64,000 bases of DNA, taken from assembly GCF_026914185.1 (NCBI RefSeq), contig NC_070565.1:5270001-5334000 (forward strand), read 5' to 3'. The position numbers and the translations under genes were made by a program. Below are positions 44,983 through 57,600 of this stretch, piece after piece (the stretch's first letter is position 1; each line of letters begins with the position of its first letter). The notes under the pieces were generated by a model, which saw only the letters and a list, made by a program, of their open reading frames with translations, did no database searches and was not told the DNA's origin. This DNA comes from Puccinia triticina. Taxonomy: Eukaryota > Basidiomycota > Pucciniomycetes > Pucciniales > Pucciniaceae.

Positions 44983-47889
44983 TCAAGAGAGGTCAGATTT
45001 TCTTTCCCTAGCCCTGAAATTCCGAAGGAGAATCGCCCGGAAGCATCGGAACACACCCAAACATAAAGCGCCAAAACAGAGCCAGAAGCCTGCCCTTAAA
45101 CCTTCCAAAAAAGCTCCAGGACTTGCCACGGTCTATCGGATGACAATGAAGGATACAAATATCAATTTCATGCTCTCACAAGAATTTGAGGATACCATGA
45201 GGAAGTACTCACCAGATCATCTCTGACAATCATCCCTTCTTCTCGCGCTCTGGATCTTGTGACTTGAACCTTTTGAAAAGATAAATTCCAAATGACCAGT
45301 AAGTGGATGATACTAGATAAAAGAAACAGATGGGACGTACTTGTAGCAAAGTGGCTAGACTCAATCCAATGGCATTTCCCATTTCTGTTTTTTTTTTTCG
45401 GAAACGAATCAAAAGAAGTTATCAAGAGATAAAGGAAATTTTAGCATCCTCCTGGCTCCGGACCAAATGAACCCATCAGGTGAAGAGAATCAGAGGAAAT
45501 GGGATGCTCACGTGCAAAAGTGTGGAAGACTCCACCCGTGACGGCTTGTTCCGATTGGCTCGAGATCTGACTGCCGTACATTGTCCCTGTGGCAAACTGG
45601 AATTGGCAGTTGAGACGAAAGAAAAAGACATTGATCAACAATCCGTAATCAGGTTGACGGGTAAATAAGCTTGAGGCAGATAGGAGGATTCGAGATTGAC
45701 TGACTACAAAGTCAGGTCCGACAACAGATAGAGCAACCGAGGCAAAGTTGTAGGTCCAATAACTGGCCGAGGTGTCCATCAGCGCCGACAGCAAACAGCT
45801 TGTGGCAGTGCCGATACAGCCCAAGACCATCAAGAGCTGGGCCGGGATGATGTGGGACAAGAAGCCGAAGGCGATGTTTAACAACAGTCCCAGCACAAGC
45901 CTATGTGAATGTCCAACATAACGAGATTTGTCAGCAAATTATCCCCTTCTGAGAATTTGCTGTCCATTCAAGAACTTGGTCAAGGTGATCTCGGGGGCTA
46001 ATTACATTGGAATAAATCGGATTACGGATTGCGTTAAGTCTAATCCCAAAAAATCTTGGAGGCTGTTTTCATAACCAGAACGAGATGTTTGATGGAGCAG
46101 CAAGTCAGTTTCCAGGTTGCGAAGGTTTGGACAAAAAGCCAAAATGTCCCGATACAAAGCCAAAGAAAAGGAACGTAACTATTGATGGAAGAAGAAGTTT
46201 TGGATTACGAAGCCGAACCAAAGCAAGCAAACGACCGAGAGTACGATGGAGAACTGGTGATGATCTCGTCTGAACAAGTCGAGTTTCAAGATAGGTTCGG
46301 TAGGCTTGTTCCAACCATCGCCAGCTTTGAGGGACTCAGTCATGCGGTCTTCGAGGACCTTCTGCCAGAAAACGAAGCTTGCTAGGATTATCACTGCGCA
46401 GATGAACGGCAGCAGCACGACTACTCTGGTCCACCCTTCCCGAGAGCTGATTCCAAGCGCGAAGGTGAGTAAGCTCAGGCCCGTGATGATCAGGATTCCT
46501 CCTAACCAATCGATACTTCCTTCTTTATTTACCCTCTGCTTGTCCTTTGGGATGATCAGAGTGGCGGATACACATACACCTATCGCCGAGGCAGCGCAGA
46601 GATAGAAGAACTAGATGCGATTTCCACGATAGAGCCCCAAAACCGGACATGGTTAGCCTGTTATCTAATTTTTCTGCTCTGTTCATCGTCTAGACTGAGA
46701 TTTTTTTGCAAGTAAGGAGCTTACGGATCTCCAACCAGGACCAGTCCCTTGGGTGATGAACCCGCCGACGAGTAGGCCGAAGGTGCCTCCCAATGGCGCA
46801 CCGGCGCTAAGACAGGCAAAGCCGACACGCTTGAGGGTGGATTCGGGCTCGAGGTGGTTTCCCAGGACGCCGATGAGCGAGGGTGCAGTGGCTGCAGCCC
46901 CAAGTCCTTGGAATACTCGTAGGACTGAGAGCTGGACATGGGTACGCGAAAGCGCACAGCCGAGAGAAGCCAAGGCGTAAAAACTCGTACCCAGTTGAAT
47001 GAAGCGTTTGTGACCGTACTATTTGAGATTGCGCATTCATCGTGAAGAAAAGGCAAAATATCTTCAACGTTGTATCTCGGTTTGGTCACCAACTGATAGA
47101 GCAAAGTGCGATGAGAAGCCCGGTGAATTGGACTCCTGGAGGGGAAGACGATGGTTGTTCGATTTGGGAGTTGAAATGCCCGAAGGAGGAAGAAGACGCA
47201 GAAGGAATTTTTCAAAGGATAGTAATCATAAGGGACTGACCACATCAGCTAGCCTCCCGAACAACAGCAAACAGCTACCGAAGCCAAGCGGGAATCCACT
47301 CGAGATCCATTGCAAATCACTCGCTTCAATATCTATTCATTCCAGAGGAAAAACAAGAAGATTCTTCTGAGCTGTCCTTTCTCGGCACCCAGATAGTCAT
47401 GAGCCAGTCGATACGTTACCTAGTTCTCGCTGGATGCTCGGGATCAAGAGGTTCAATGACAATGAGGTAGCATTCTGATACAAGGATTAAACAAGATCGT
47501 GGGTGAGGTTAGTTATCTAGCTGGATTTCAATCTATAATAATCCCAATCACTCAAAATTTGAAGGGAAATTTAGATAGCCAATTCGACTAACGCTAACGA
47601 CGAAAGCAGTCACACAGATGATGATTATAGCCAGTGCCCTGGCCACAGAGATTGGCTGTGGCTCTTCCTTGGGCACGCTAGGAATAGCTGACTTGTGCGG
47701 CGGAGAGAAGAAGTGGAAGATCGGGTTGAAGGTCGAGATGAGCGAGCTCTTCGGCTTCCTTGTCTTGCGCCCGTCAATCTGGACCGGGCTGATGGACTGG
47801 GTCACGTAAAGCTTCAAAGAATTTGGTGAGGAATGGCGAATCAGAATCGACTTGAGCGGTTTCTTGGTTGTTATCTCGCTAGCAGACAT
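44983..47889 (-). CDS. MFS transporter, DHA2-type (14 TM) drug:proton antiporter
   Basis: A multi-exon gene from the ATG at 47889 to a TGA at 44983-44985, all introns short. Pieces in order: cytosolic N-terminus and TM1 (ARALAIIIICVTAFVV); SLSLNLLIPSIQREL; DLQWISSGFPLGFGSCLLLF-GRLADV and YGHK (MFS motif A, GxLaDxxGxk); LSVLRVFQGLGAAATAPSLI; CLSAGAPLGGTFGLLVGGF (motif C of drug antiporters) ending GPGWR; FFYLCAASAIGVCVSATLII; SIDWLGGILIITGLSLLTFA; LGLDLTQSVIRFIPM; LVLGLLLNIAFGFLSHIIPA; GTMYGSQISSQSEQAVTGG; MGNAIGLSLATLLQ; SPGAFLEGLRAGFWLCFGAL. The protein would sit in the plasma or vacuolar membrane and export small molecules. Frames match across most junctions; borders around 46080-46200 and 47560-47600 are less certain. 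No stops lie within exons, so the gene looks functional. Confidence 0.9.
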
Positions 47890-50800
47890 GTTAATGTGTT
47901 TAGCTTTTTAATTATATTTCTTATTTAATGTGGGGAAGGATGTGGGAAGGCAAGTTTGCCTCTTGAAGCGATGTTAGCCCTGCCTTGCTTTTTGATCAAT
48001 GCGTGTTTTGTTTTTGTTGGGTGGGATGTCACTGATAAGGAGACGGAGAGAAAGGAGCACGTTCAACTAGGTTTATGCTGGTAGGACCTGAAGACTTGGG
48101 CCAATGGGCGCGGAGGGTGGTTCTGATTTCCGAGGGGTTTGGCTCTCAGTTAATCAACAACTATTTTCTATTGAATGCTGGATCACGAGATGCGTCAGTA
48201 GGGGTCGCCTGATAAGCAGCGGCTCTTGGTTTTCTGCGGGCGGTTATAGACGTGGAGTGTGGTTCGTTGGGGGGTCTTCCGAGAACGCCACGGCGGCCTG
48301 TTCGCTGGTGGGTTTAAGAGCTCGGCCAGGGGGAGGGATGGCCAGCCCATCAGCAGCGGCTCGAGTCAGGCTCCGGCCCAGCCGAATGCCCAGCAGCAGG
48401 CTGCTGATCGCGATCGGCAGGGAACGATGGCAAGAGAGAACGTGATGACTGAATTCGCCCAAAAGAAACTTGGGAAGCGCGATGTGCCAGGCCAGACAGC
48501 CGGGCTCTGCCTCGGCCGATGAGAAGGGCTATCAAGCAAACCAAGACGATGGATCGGCTGAACCATCCAGTCTGAGTCTAGCTATTCTTGGTCCTCCATG
48601 CCTTTCAGTTTGGGATGTGTTGCTTTGGGAGCCTTCAGCTTCCAGGAAAAGTTCCCCGTCCGGCTCTGTCTGACCGGAAAAAGAGAACAGGTTTCGTCGA
48701 TGGGCTAGAGCCAACCTTGAAAATAGCGGTGCTGTTCTGCTGGCTGGTCGGTGGCAGTCCACCAACACAATCAAGCCTGTGTCGTCCCTGACTGAGGCCA
48801 CAGCTAATGCCGGAGAAGGTGGATAAATATTTCTTGCAGCCAAGGGTTTGAAGTTCGATCTTCTTCTGGAGGGCAATCGATTCATCTCCCCTTCACAGAT
48901 AGTATGCACTGGACTTTAGCGCCCTCCGGAATTCAGCGGACTGGATGCCCGAGAACGGCGAGGTGGCCTCCTACCGATTGCCTTCATCGCCTTCCTCGCC
49001 CAGCATTGATATTCACAATCACAATTAGGTTAGGGAACAGCTATTTTTATGTGCAGTGTGTCGTCGAGTCTTGCTCTTCCTTTCCATCCCGTGCCACGTT
49101 TGTTAGGCAAGTCAACCCAGTTTATCACGCACATCGCTAAGCCGTAAAATGTGTTTGGCTCATCTAGTATGGCGTTGTTCTACAACCCTAATCGAATGGC
49201 ACTCCCATCATGAAATATGTGGTTGCAATCGAACTTTGAAGCTTTTCGGATGTGGATGCCGATGGCTCAAATCATCGCATTGACCTGTTTGTGCATACAA
49301 CAACTCTCACCAGAAAACTGCTTTTTGTCTAACCTCATAAGCTGCTGGGAGAGGTGATTGATCATCAACACGACGGGTGCACTTTGACGTCCGAAGTGCA
49401 GCGCGTAGACACATTTAGCGCCCCAATCGAGGAGAACACATTAATATAACTCAGGCCATGCCCCTTGCTAACTTAACTAAGTCCTCCCTGCTGCCGCGGA
49501 GTGGTACAACTCTGATCACATTGCGCCAACGGGAACCTGCGAGGCAGTGTCCTCCATCAAATCAAAGAGAGGAACTTAGTTAATTTAGTGCCCCTTGGTT
49601 GGGAGGACTCGCCCAAAGGAGGAACTTGAATGACGAAATTTTTGACTGAGTCCTCGAGTTTCAGTCTTGATTTCTTCATTTTACAGATTTGTACTACTTT
49701 TTGACTGTCAACTCTGCGGTTTATCTCATTCCTAACTTTGGACTCTACTAACAGTTCACGCAACAATCCCCATCATGACTAATGCGCATAAGAGATGTGT
49801 TTACTTGAAATTTCTGTCTTTCGAAGTGAGCATAAATCCGTTGCTATCTCAGTGTTGCAACCACCTTGCAGCTAAAGCTTGGGTAGGCTTGGGCGGTCCA
49901 CAGGTGGGGTTCCTCTCAGATGTCTTGAGGACACGTCTGCTGTCAGATTCAAGCACCGGAGCCGTCAATCTGGGGGCCTGGCGCTCGTCAATCTGCCTTG
50001 TCGGTCATTGTGCTGTGGTCTCCGGTGCCAGGAGGGTTCGCCGACGGTGATGCTATCCTTTACGAAGCAGAGAACCTGGGCAGGAGCTGCGAGCTTATTT
50101 TAGCTGATCGCGGTACTTATTTGGCTAAGTTCGGCGGAGCTGCCCCTTCGGAATGGGGATTCTCACTGAAAGTTAAACTCAGAGGCTTCGGATCCGATGC
50201 GAGCTCGCAAATTGCGCCCGCCGCTGCCTGCCGTCATGTACTGGTTCCTGGCCAACAGGCAGTAATCGCGAACTTAACACAAGTCCCTCCCGCCAAAGCC
50301 ACTGCAAATCAAAGTCAAAGGCTTCGCCACCACCCGCTAACTTGGAAGAAAGGGACTACCCAAGTTCGCCAAAAGGTGCACCGCATCTCGCCTGCTGGAG
50401 ATCAGATCGGCAGTGCCAATTTAAGTGAGATACATCAGACCCCTCGACGCTTCGACATGCTCATCTTTGTTCTTGAGCAAACAGCTACTTCATTTAGCCC
50501 GTTTCGACTTGGGGAGGCTTACATGCGCTCAGAGCATCATGTCAACTGGGTGGCGCTCAGGTTGTGAATATGAATCCCACTTCAGACTCACTAGCTGGTT
50601 CTCAAAAATCCGGTCTGTTTCTGGACATGGTATGTGTGTACTTACATGCATCTGGCTTATCCCTGACATGGTTGCGGCTACCTAGCTACCTCGATGCCGT
50701 TTCTATCCGGGCAGAGACAGGCTGGGCTTGTAACTTTGTACAAGCATTGCACCATGGAGCTGGCTGAGACGAATCCCCGCCGAGGCGGCTTAACTTGAGT

Positions 50801-51568
50801 TTTCGAAAATTGGATGGTGCATCCTGCAGGTGCATCGCATTCCTTCCCCTGGAAACAAGATCAGAAACCTTAAGTTGTCACCTCCCAGCAGACATCCCAT
50901 ACCATCCCTTGAACACTCTGACACACGTTTTATGTACCATGTCAGCATTCGAATTATCCGAATTGTAGCTTTGTACATACACCTTTGGCAGGTGCTTGCG
51001 AAGTTGCATTTTCCAGTACATAGAACTCAGGATTGACGCTTGATCACAATCAACGAGGGAAGGGAGTCTCCTCCAGCTGGCTCATTGGGACTGCGCTTGG
51101 ACCCATTGGACACAGGGCCATTCTCAACCTGGCTGTATCGGTATGACATATACATACTTCCGCTCTTCCAGCCATTTCTCCCCCTTCAGTTGCACATAAT
51201 TTGAACAGGGTTTCCTATTAACTCTGCGCCTCACTTTTCACGCCCACTCCACTCAACTCCCCTTCCCTTCCCAGTCATTCTTTTCTGGTCAGAAGGCTTG
51301 CCAGCCTGAAAAAAACTCCCCAACAACACACGTCCCGTAACTACCACTTTTCATTTAACCACAATACCACGCTCGCTACTTTTGTAGGTTCTTCTTTACT
51401 ACTCACTTGGGCTCATCATTGACTGACTGACCTCAGGTGTGCATTTGTGGTCGTCCTCTAGGACCAGAAATCGCCAATCTTTAATCACCTCCAACCGAAC
51501 ATTGCAACAGGATTTTCAGCACTTGTGACGTCTATCGATACCTTTTTTATTCCAATCTTCCCGAAAAC
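47890..51568. other. 3.7-kb intergenic region between divergent genes; no gene recognised
   Basis: It holds the upstream regions of the MFS gene (minus) and the single-pass membrane protein gene (plus). 48100-48900 is GC-rich with several overlapping open frames but no domain (one plus frame near 48330-48522 has a Gln/Ala-rich stretch). 49462-49590 has inverted ACTTAACTAAGTCC ends like other decayed MITEs in the window. 49870-50570 has a 189-codon open frame without recognisable features. A pyrimidine-rich stretch (51160-51330) precedes the next gene. Confidence 0.4.
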
Positions 51569-52484
51569 ATGAATTCGACACATCAATACTCCGGCCGCTC
51601 TCCCGAATATAACGCAGGGGCTTATGGTCGTGATGGGGCACCCGCTCAAAACTTTATGTCCTCTCTGGCTCCTGCCCATCGCCAACCAGCACCTCAGCGG
51701 CCCAACATTGCCCCTTCCGAGCGTCCTCTTCCCCCGATGGATCGGCTGTCTCCCTCATCGCATCCGGGTCCTCGAGGCCCTCCAACTTACCCCGCAGAAG
51801 ATCCCTTTGTTTCTCCGTTTGATCCCAAGCTGCCTCCTCCTAAGGCAGCGTTCCTCGAACCCACCTCACCCACCTCGCATAGCTATGAGTCTCATTCATC
51901 GGGTGGATTGATTCACGGTGAATCAGAGAAACCTTCAACCAGACAAGATTTCTACCGTCCCGACACGCAATGGAAAGATCTAGACCGAGCCAAGCAACAA
52001 GGATCTAGGTGAGATTGTGGCTTTTATCCTCCTGGGTGTCAATCGTGCGGCCCTAACCTAGCATTGCTTTTCACAGTAATTGGCTCCAAAAGCAATCTCA
52101 AGCCGGCTCAAAGTTTAAAACCATTACGTGGATTATCGCAGTTTTTGCTTTAGTGATCATTGGCGCCCTTATCGCCAAAATTATCACCAAAAAATCAGAA
52201 CCTGTTACAGCCCCTGCGTCATGTAAGCCCACTCGCTCATTACACAGTGTTGAGTACTACAACCAAAGCGAGGAAAACTAACTTGGTTTTTTTATATTTG
52301 ATTGCTCACAGTGAAATGGGCAAATGGTGCTGATCACGTCCCAACCTTCGGAGCAAACAGTACCACCTCCGCCGCTCCCACTGACACGTCTAAAACAGCA
52401 AAGACCGCCTCCGATTCAACAAGTAGCCCCTCGACATCTGCCAAAACAGCAAGCGCAAAACGGCACCTAGTAGTACTTGATTGA
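51569..52484 (+). CDS. Single-pass membrane protein with proline-rich N-terminus, function unknown
   Basis: Three exons: 51569-52008, 52077-52222 and 52313-52484, with GTGAGA/ACAG and GTAAGC/ACAG borders and matching phases. The product has about 252 residues: a Pro/Ser-rich N-terminal part (for example APQRPNIAPSERPLPP), one transmembrane helix in exon 2 (ITWIIAVFALVIIGALIAKI) preceded by WLQKQSQAGSKFK, and a short Ser/Thr/Ala-rich tail. There is no signal peptide at the N-terminus, so the long part is probably cytosolic (type II or tail-anchored-like). I do not recognise the family; the layout recalls small conserved basidiomycete proteins. There is no sign of damage. Confidence 0.8.
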
Positions 52485-53106
52485 ATTTAACCTTCCTCTC
52501 CAGATCATCCATCTTGAACTGCTCGTAGCTTACGCGGCCATTTGACACTCTCTATTCGGTTTCCTTCGAGTCGATGGTGCGCGCAAATAATATTTATTGT
52601 TCTACAATCACAATTGAGCTCAAACATCATTTCATTAAGAGTGACCGAATGGAAACTTGTCAGCTTAGCAGCTTGTACCTCCTAAATCCTTGCCTCATCA
52701 TTCAAATATTTTTGGGAACATTGTCTTTTCCCTGCCTTTCTTTTTTGTTGCTGTATGGGGCTCTATTTTGGCAAGAAATTTGCTTTGTTGATTTATCAAG
52801 ACTTTCCTTCGAGGTAGGAATTATATTAGGAATTATGTTTAATTTGACTGCCAAATTTACCCTTTGTTTCTTTTTTTTTCTTCTGATCTGTTCCCAGCTG
52901 CCTGTGTTACTTGCTGCGGCAGAAAATCCTTAAACCAAGACTGTCTTTTCTTTACCAGATTATGTAAATGTTGTCTCCCAAACCTGTGGCATTCTAAGAC
53001 TCATGAGTTGCATGATTCATTGTGCAACAGAGCCTGCCATTCCAATCTGTCATCAAAAGAGGGTTATCTTTGCTTTGGATTACATTTTGTATGAATTCTT
53101 ACAATC
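52485..53106. other. 3' flank of the membrane-protein gene; no gene
   Basis: T-rich 3' untranslated region and spacer. A 119-codon open frame at 52574 is hydrophobic only because of T-rich codons and is not supported. Confidence 0.4.
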
Positions 53107-53109
53107 TTA

Positions 53110-53259
53110 GGCCCCATTTAGAGCCAATATAATCTGGGTGATATATGAGTTTTTTTGCCTGACATCCTATGTGACATCTGATCAGGTGCGCCAAAACTTG
53201 ATCAGATGTCACAAAATTCCAGAGTATACCGCACAATTATATTGGCTCCAAATGGGGCC
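53110..53259. mobile_element. 150-bp PIF/Harbinger MITE, second family, TSD TTA
   Basis: Inverted ends GGCCCCATTTAGAGCCAATA and GGCCCCATTTGGAGCCAATA (24 bp, one mismatch), flanked by TTA (53107-53109, 53260-53262). It shares GGCCCC-TTT with the Harbinger element at 32426 but differs afterwards, so it is a sister family. Confidence 0.9.
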
Positions 53260-53853
53260 TTAGCTAACATTCAGTCTCATGTTGATTTTACATAAGCATG
53301 ACTGCAATGAACTGAGTTATTGAACACAATCATTGTGCATTTAGATTGGGTTGTATTCATTAACTCACCAGTCAGCTCCATGCTGATTTTACAATACAAT
53401 TTCTCATCATACACCAAATACTAACAAGATTCACATCCTCCTTATGAAAGAACACCAGCTTCCAATACTAAAATTCCAGTTTCATGGGAATTGGAAAACA
53501 ACACTTGTGGCAGTTTTTCCCCATTTTTGCATCTATTGATAGAACAATGAGGTTATATGGGTGTTTTGTTTGCAGTTTAATTTTGTTTCAAACTTCTACT
53601 CTTGTGATCCCTTCTTTGGCTGATTGACAGTCATTTTCTTGGTAATATTTTCCTCCTAATTCTTATTTCTTGCTTTGTATAATGTTCTAAGTACAAATAT
53701 TCATTATCAGCTGATCTGATTTCTTCTTATCTATTTTATCCACTTGATTTCATCTATCATGACTATTTGAGTCTCTCTAGCTGTTATTTGACACCTTAAG
53801 AATTCAATTAAGTTTTGGTCTTCTTCTCTTCTTGAAATGGTGTTGTCATCTAT
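53260..53853. other. Spacer between a MITE and the CACTA-like element; no gene
   Basis: AT-rich, nothing recognised. Confidence 0.4.
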
Positions 53854-54369
53854 CACCAGGGGAGATCTGTTCCCACTCTCCAGAGAGTGCCATATGTGTT
53901 ATTACTTCTATGAAGGTGTTAGAGGCCTTTGGTGAAGAAATATTGGATACATATGAACAAGACTAAAAGTTAGCTGGAACTCAGTTGGAAATCATCTTGA
54001 AATAAACCATAGCTCTCCCCATTAAATCATCCAGAAATCATCATGAATTCATCCAGAACTCATCTAGAATTCATCCAGAACTCATCTGGAACTCATACAG
54101 AATATAGGCCTTTCTTTGCTCCATGACCAGTGTGTCCTTTTCATGGAGATGTGAAAGGTCCAGCCTGTTATATTGTCCCTCTGATGTACTCACAAATTTC
54201 TGTATTAACACAAAGTTTTTACTTTTCATGTGGCTGTGAAAGGCCCATCCTGTGATATTTTCACTTCAATGCATGCACATACATCAGGGTGACAATTGGC
54301 AAAGCGCAAAAGCGTTCACTTGCATGTGCACATGTGAATTTTGAAAATAAGGATCGCCAAGTGATACCC

Positions 54370-54500
54370 GTTTGGCGGTACCTGGCACCCGTGGGCGGGT
54401 ATCCGAAAATGGCCACGGATACCCTCCGCGGGTGCCGGGTGCGGGTGCGGGTGCGGGTGTAGGAATTGGGTGAAAAAAGTGACAGGTAGCCGGGTACCTG
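54370..54500. repeat. Left subterminal GCGGGT/GGTACC repeats of the hAT element
   Basis: It has GGCGGTACC, several GCGGGT units in tandem (GGTGCGGGTGCGGGTGCGGG) and GGGTACCTG. The right end has counterparts at 59030-59160. These are typical candidates for transposase binding. Confidence 0.8.
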
Positions 54501-54638
54501 TTGGCAACACCCGCCACCTTGGTGATAAACATGCCGCAGCATTGATATCCAGAGCCTGTGGCGTACCCATATCCTTTCCAATCGGATAGATACATGATCT
54601 TGAACACCTAACCAGTACTCCCCCCACCACCTCCTGGA

Positions 54639-57600
54639 ATGGCTCCAACGCCTCAAACTCAAAAGCGTCCTTGGCAAAAATCACCCCCATCCATCACCTT
54701 GTCCAGAACAAACTCCGAGTCAAACACCCGGGAACCTGTCTCAGATGATCCAGAAACCACCATTGTGATTGATGACGATGCCGGCCTCACCCAGTCAGAA
54801 ACCCCTACCACAAGCCAGCCTAATACAACTGGCCCTTGCTGTGGTAGATGGAAAAGTGAAAAATCAAACGTTTTTTCTCATACATATATTTACTCAACCT
54901 AGGCCTCAAGATACCACCAAATAGACCTCATAAATGGATTCCACAGCCAATTTTACCCCCAGTAACCACTGGAAGCGTCACTGGAACCCCGCAGGATTGG
55001 AAGTTACACCCTCTTGGACCTTCATGGACACGGCCAGCCTCAGTCATTAACCTGTCACACCCCTCAAGTAACCTTTCCAGGTATACGCATACTCAGCCCC
55101 AGCCAAACACATACTCTTTTCTATCCCTCTTATCTCCACTGCATATGCAGGGGACCAACCCCATTTCTTTTGTATTTGACATGTCCCCGCCTCATTTATG
55201 CACCCCTTGCAGCTGCATGCAGTCTTCTGACCCCATTTCTGCACTCCTTGCATTAGTCTGACACCACTCATGCACCCCTTGCATGAAGTACCTCTGTATT
55301 TGACATTTCCCCGCTTTGTTTATGTGGTCCTTGCGTCAGTATGACATCATCTTTCATTTCTCACCCCACTTTCTGCCTGTATTTAGTATCTTCTGACACC
55401 ACTTGTACGCAGCCCACCAGCTGAAATCCCTCATCCAGGGTCCCCCTTGTAGCTAAAATCCCTCACATTTGTCTATATAAGGAGCTCTCTCCCCCCCAGT
55501 TGTTTTTCCCTGAGCTCAGTATTCCCCAGTTATTTACATACCAGCCTTCACACTTACCATCACCTTCACCCATCACTACAACCCTTATATTTGCAAATAA
55601 CTACTGAACTCACTCTCAAATCTCACATACCTGTCATTGAACAACTTCATCTGGAACTAGACCAGACCTATCACTTGATTAAAACTTGCCAAGCTTAGCT
55701 TGGTGGGTCTTGTTATCTGATAGTATAGAAGGGCAGAGTTTGCACCTCCATCATCCCCTTCTCCATTCAGCAAAAGGGTTTCACAACCACTTTTGAGTCT
55801 TACATCGCGAACTAACTGACCCGGAGGAACTTAGTAAGTCCCTTCTCATTTTTCTTTTTCATTGAAGATCCTGCTGACATATTTACTCAAATCTTTTCAT
55901 GTAGAATGAGCGCAGAGGAACACTGAAAATAATGGCAGTAAAGCCTATGCTACCTACCACAAACCCGAGATCTCCAATCAATTGGATAAAAGAGGTCGTT
56001 AGATGATCACTTACGCATGCAAGATGTAAGTTCTTCTCTTAGCTTTTGCTTCTGGTTTGCATTTTTACAAATGTTCCTTTGAATTGTTTCTTTTTAGATG
56101 TGAAACCAAAATACATCGACCGACAAACGACTCTTCGTGCAGCAATCTATTGAGGCACACATCCACATGTCTCAACAAACAGCGCGAGGGCGAATTGAGC
56201 CGCAATCTAGCCACTTTTGGAGTCACTGGGACTGGTGATATTGATCCTCAAGAGGTAAGTCCCCTTCTTGGATTCCTAGTTTTTCATTGAACCCAGATTT
56301 ATCAGCTTTTCCTTTTGTACCAGGTACAACAACTCTGTGCAATCTGGTGCGCCAACGCCGCCCAGCCGTTTTCGGCATTAGCAGACAAGTCCCTCAAGGC
56401 GATCCTCCATCCTACAGTTGTCAAGTACATTCCTTCCGATAAAGTTATATTGCGCTCTGTCCATATGCTCTACACAGCTGTTCAACACAGTTACCGGAAA
56501 GAATTAACTGTAAGTAGCTTTTGAATCTTTCCTTCTATCTTGGATTGTGTATTTACTCATACACGACTTTGCTTTGTCCATTTCCTTTCATCATAACCCT
56601 CTCTAGAAACATAAAGGCGCAATGTACATTGGGGCCGACACATGGCAATCACCCAATGGATTTGATATCCTTGGGGTGGTTCTTTATTGTATGGTCAAGC
56701 TCAGCGGCGGTAAATTTGATCTTGAGGCAATGCCTCTTGATTTTGTCCAGCTGGCTCGGAGTCATACTGGCGAGTATCTGGCCGATACCGTACGCACTGT
56801 GGTTGAAAAATTTGGTATTCAAGATAAAGTGAGTCATTCTCACATGTAACCCGAGTTTTTTTGCTGAATTGTTTTAATTCCTGCCAGATTTGTGGAATTG
56901 TCACCGACAACGCCTCAAACAACTCGGTGATGGTTTCTGAAATGAAAAAAATCAAATGGGCGCGATTTAAAGGCGATCAACAGTGGATTTGGTGCTATGC
57001 TCACATCCTCAACCTTATTGTCCAGTCAATCTTGCGACTGTTTGGCACGGCAAAAAAACGTTCAGCAGAAAATGCAGATGAAGGTGATGTAGATTCTTTG
57101 TACTCTTCCGATGAATCGGGTGAAGAAGATGATCCGGAACAACAGATCCGCAGGTGAGTTTTTTCTCCCGCTTTCCTCCTTTGTTTCAACTAAAGTTTAA
57201 ACCCTTCATGAATATGAACCTAGATACAAGGAAGATCTAACCCATTTGGTTGACGAAGAAGAAATTGAGACAGCGGGTGCAGCTTTTCTAGAAGATGTGG
57301 AGCCAGAGCTCACTCTTGAAGACCTCAACGATTTGAGTGACGAGGATGAAGACAGTGATATTTACACAACTGAAATTTGCCGAGAAACTCTGGCTAAGGT
57401 GGTTTTATTTTACCTCAAGCAGCTAAGTTTGCTTTATGATTTGTTTTCTCACTTTTCTCTCCTATTTTCAGTTTCGTGCAATTGCTCGCAAACTTTGCAA
57501 ATCTCCGAATTCAAAGATTCAGTTCGCCGAGCTCTGCAAAGACATGGGATGCGAAAGTCCTCATAGCATCGTTCAAGACGTTTGCACAAGGTGGAACTCA

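Noticed and set aside
48104..48909. Possible host gene in the GC-rich part of the 47890-51568 spacer
   Set aside because: Frames on both strands overlap and none gives a recognisable domain or a coherent set of splice sites.
49998..50567. 189-codon plus-strand ORF
   Set aside because: No motif, no neighbouring exon and a composition like repeat-derived DNA; left as unsupported.
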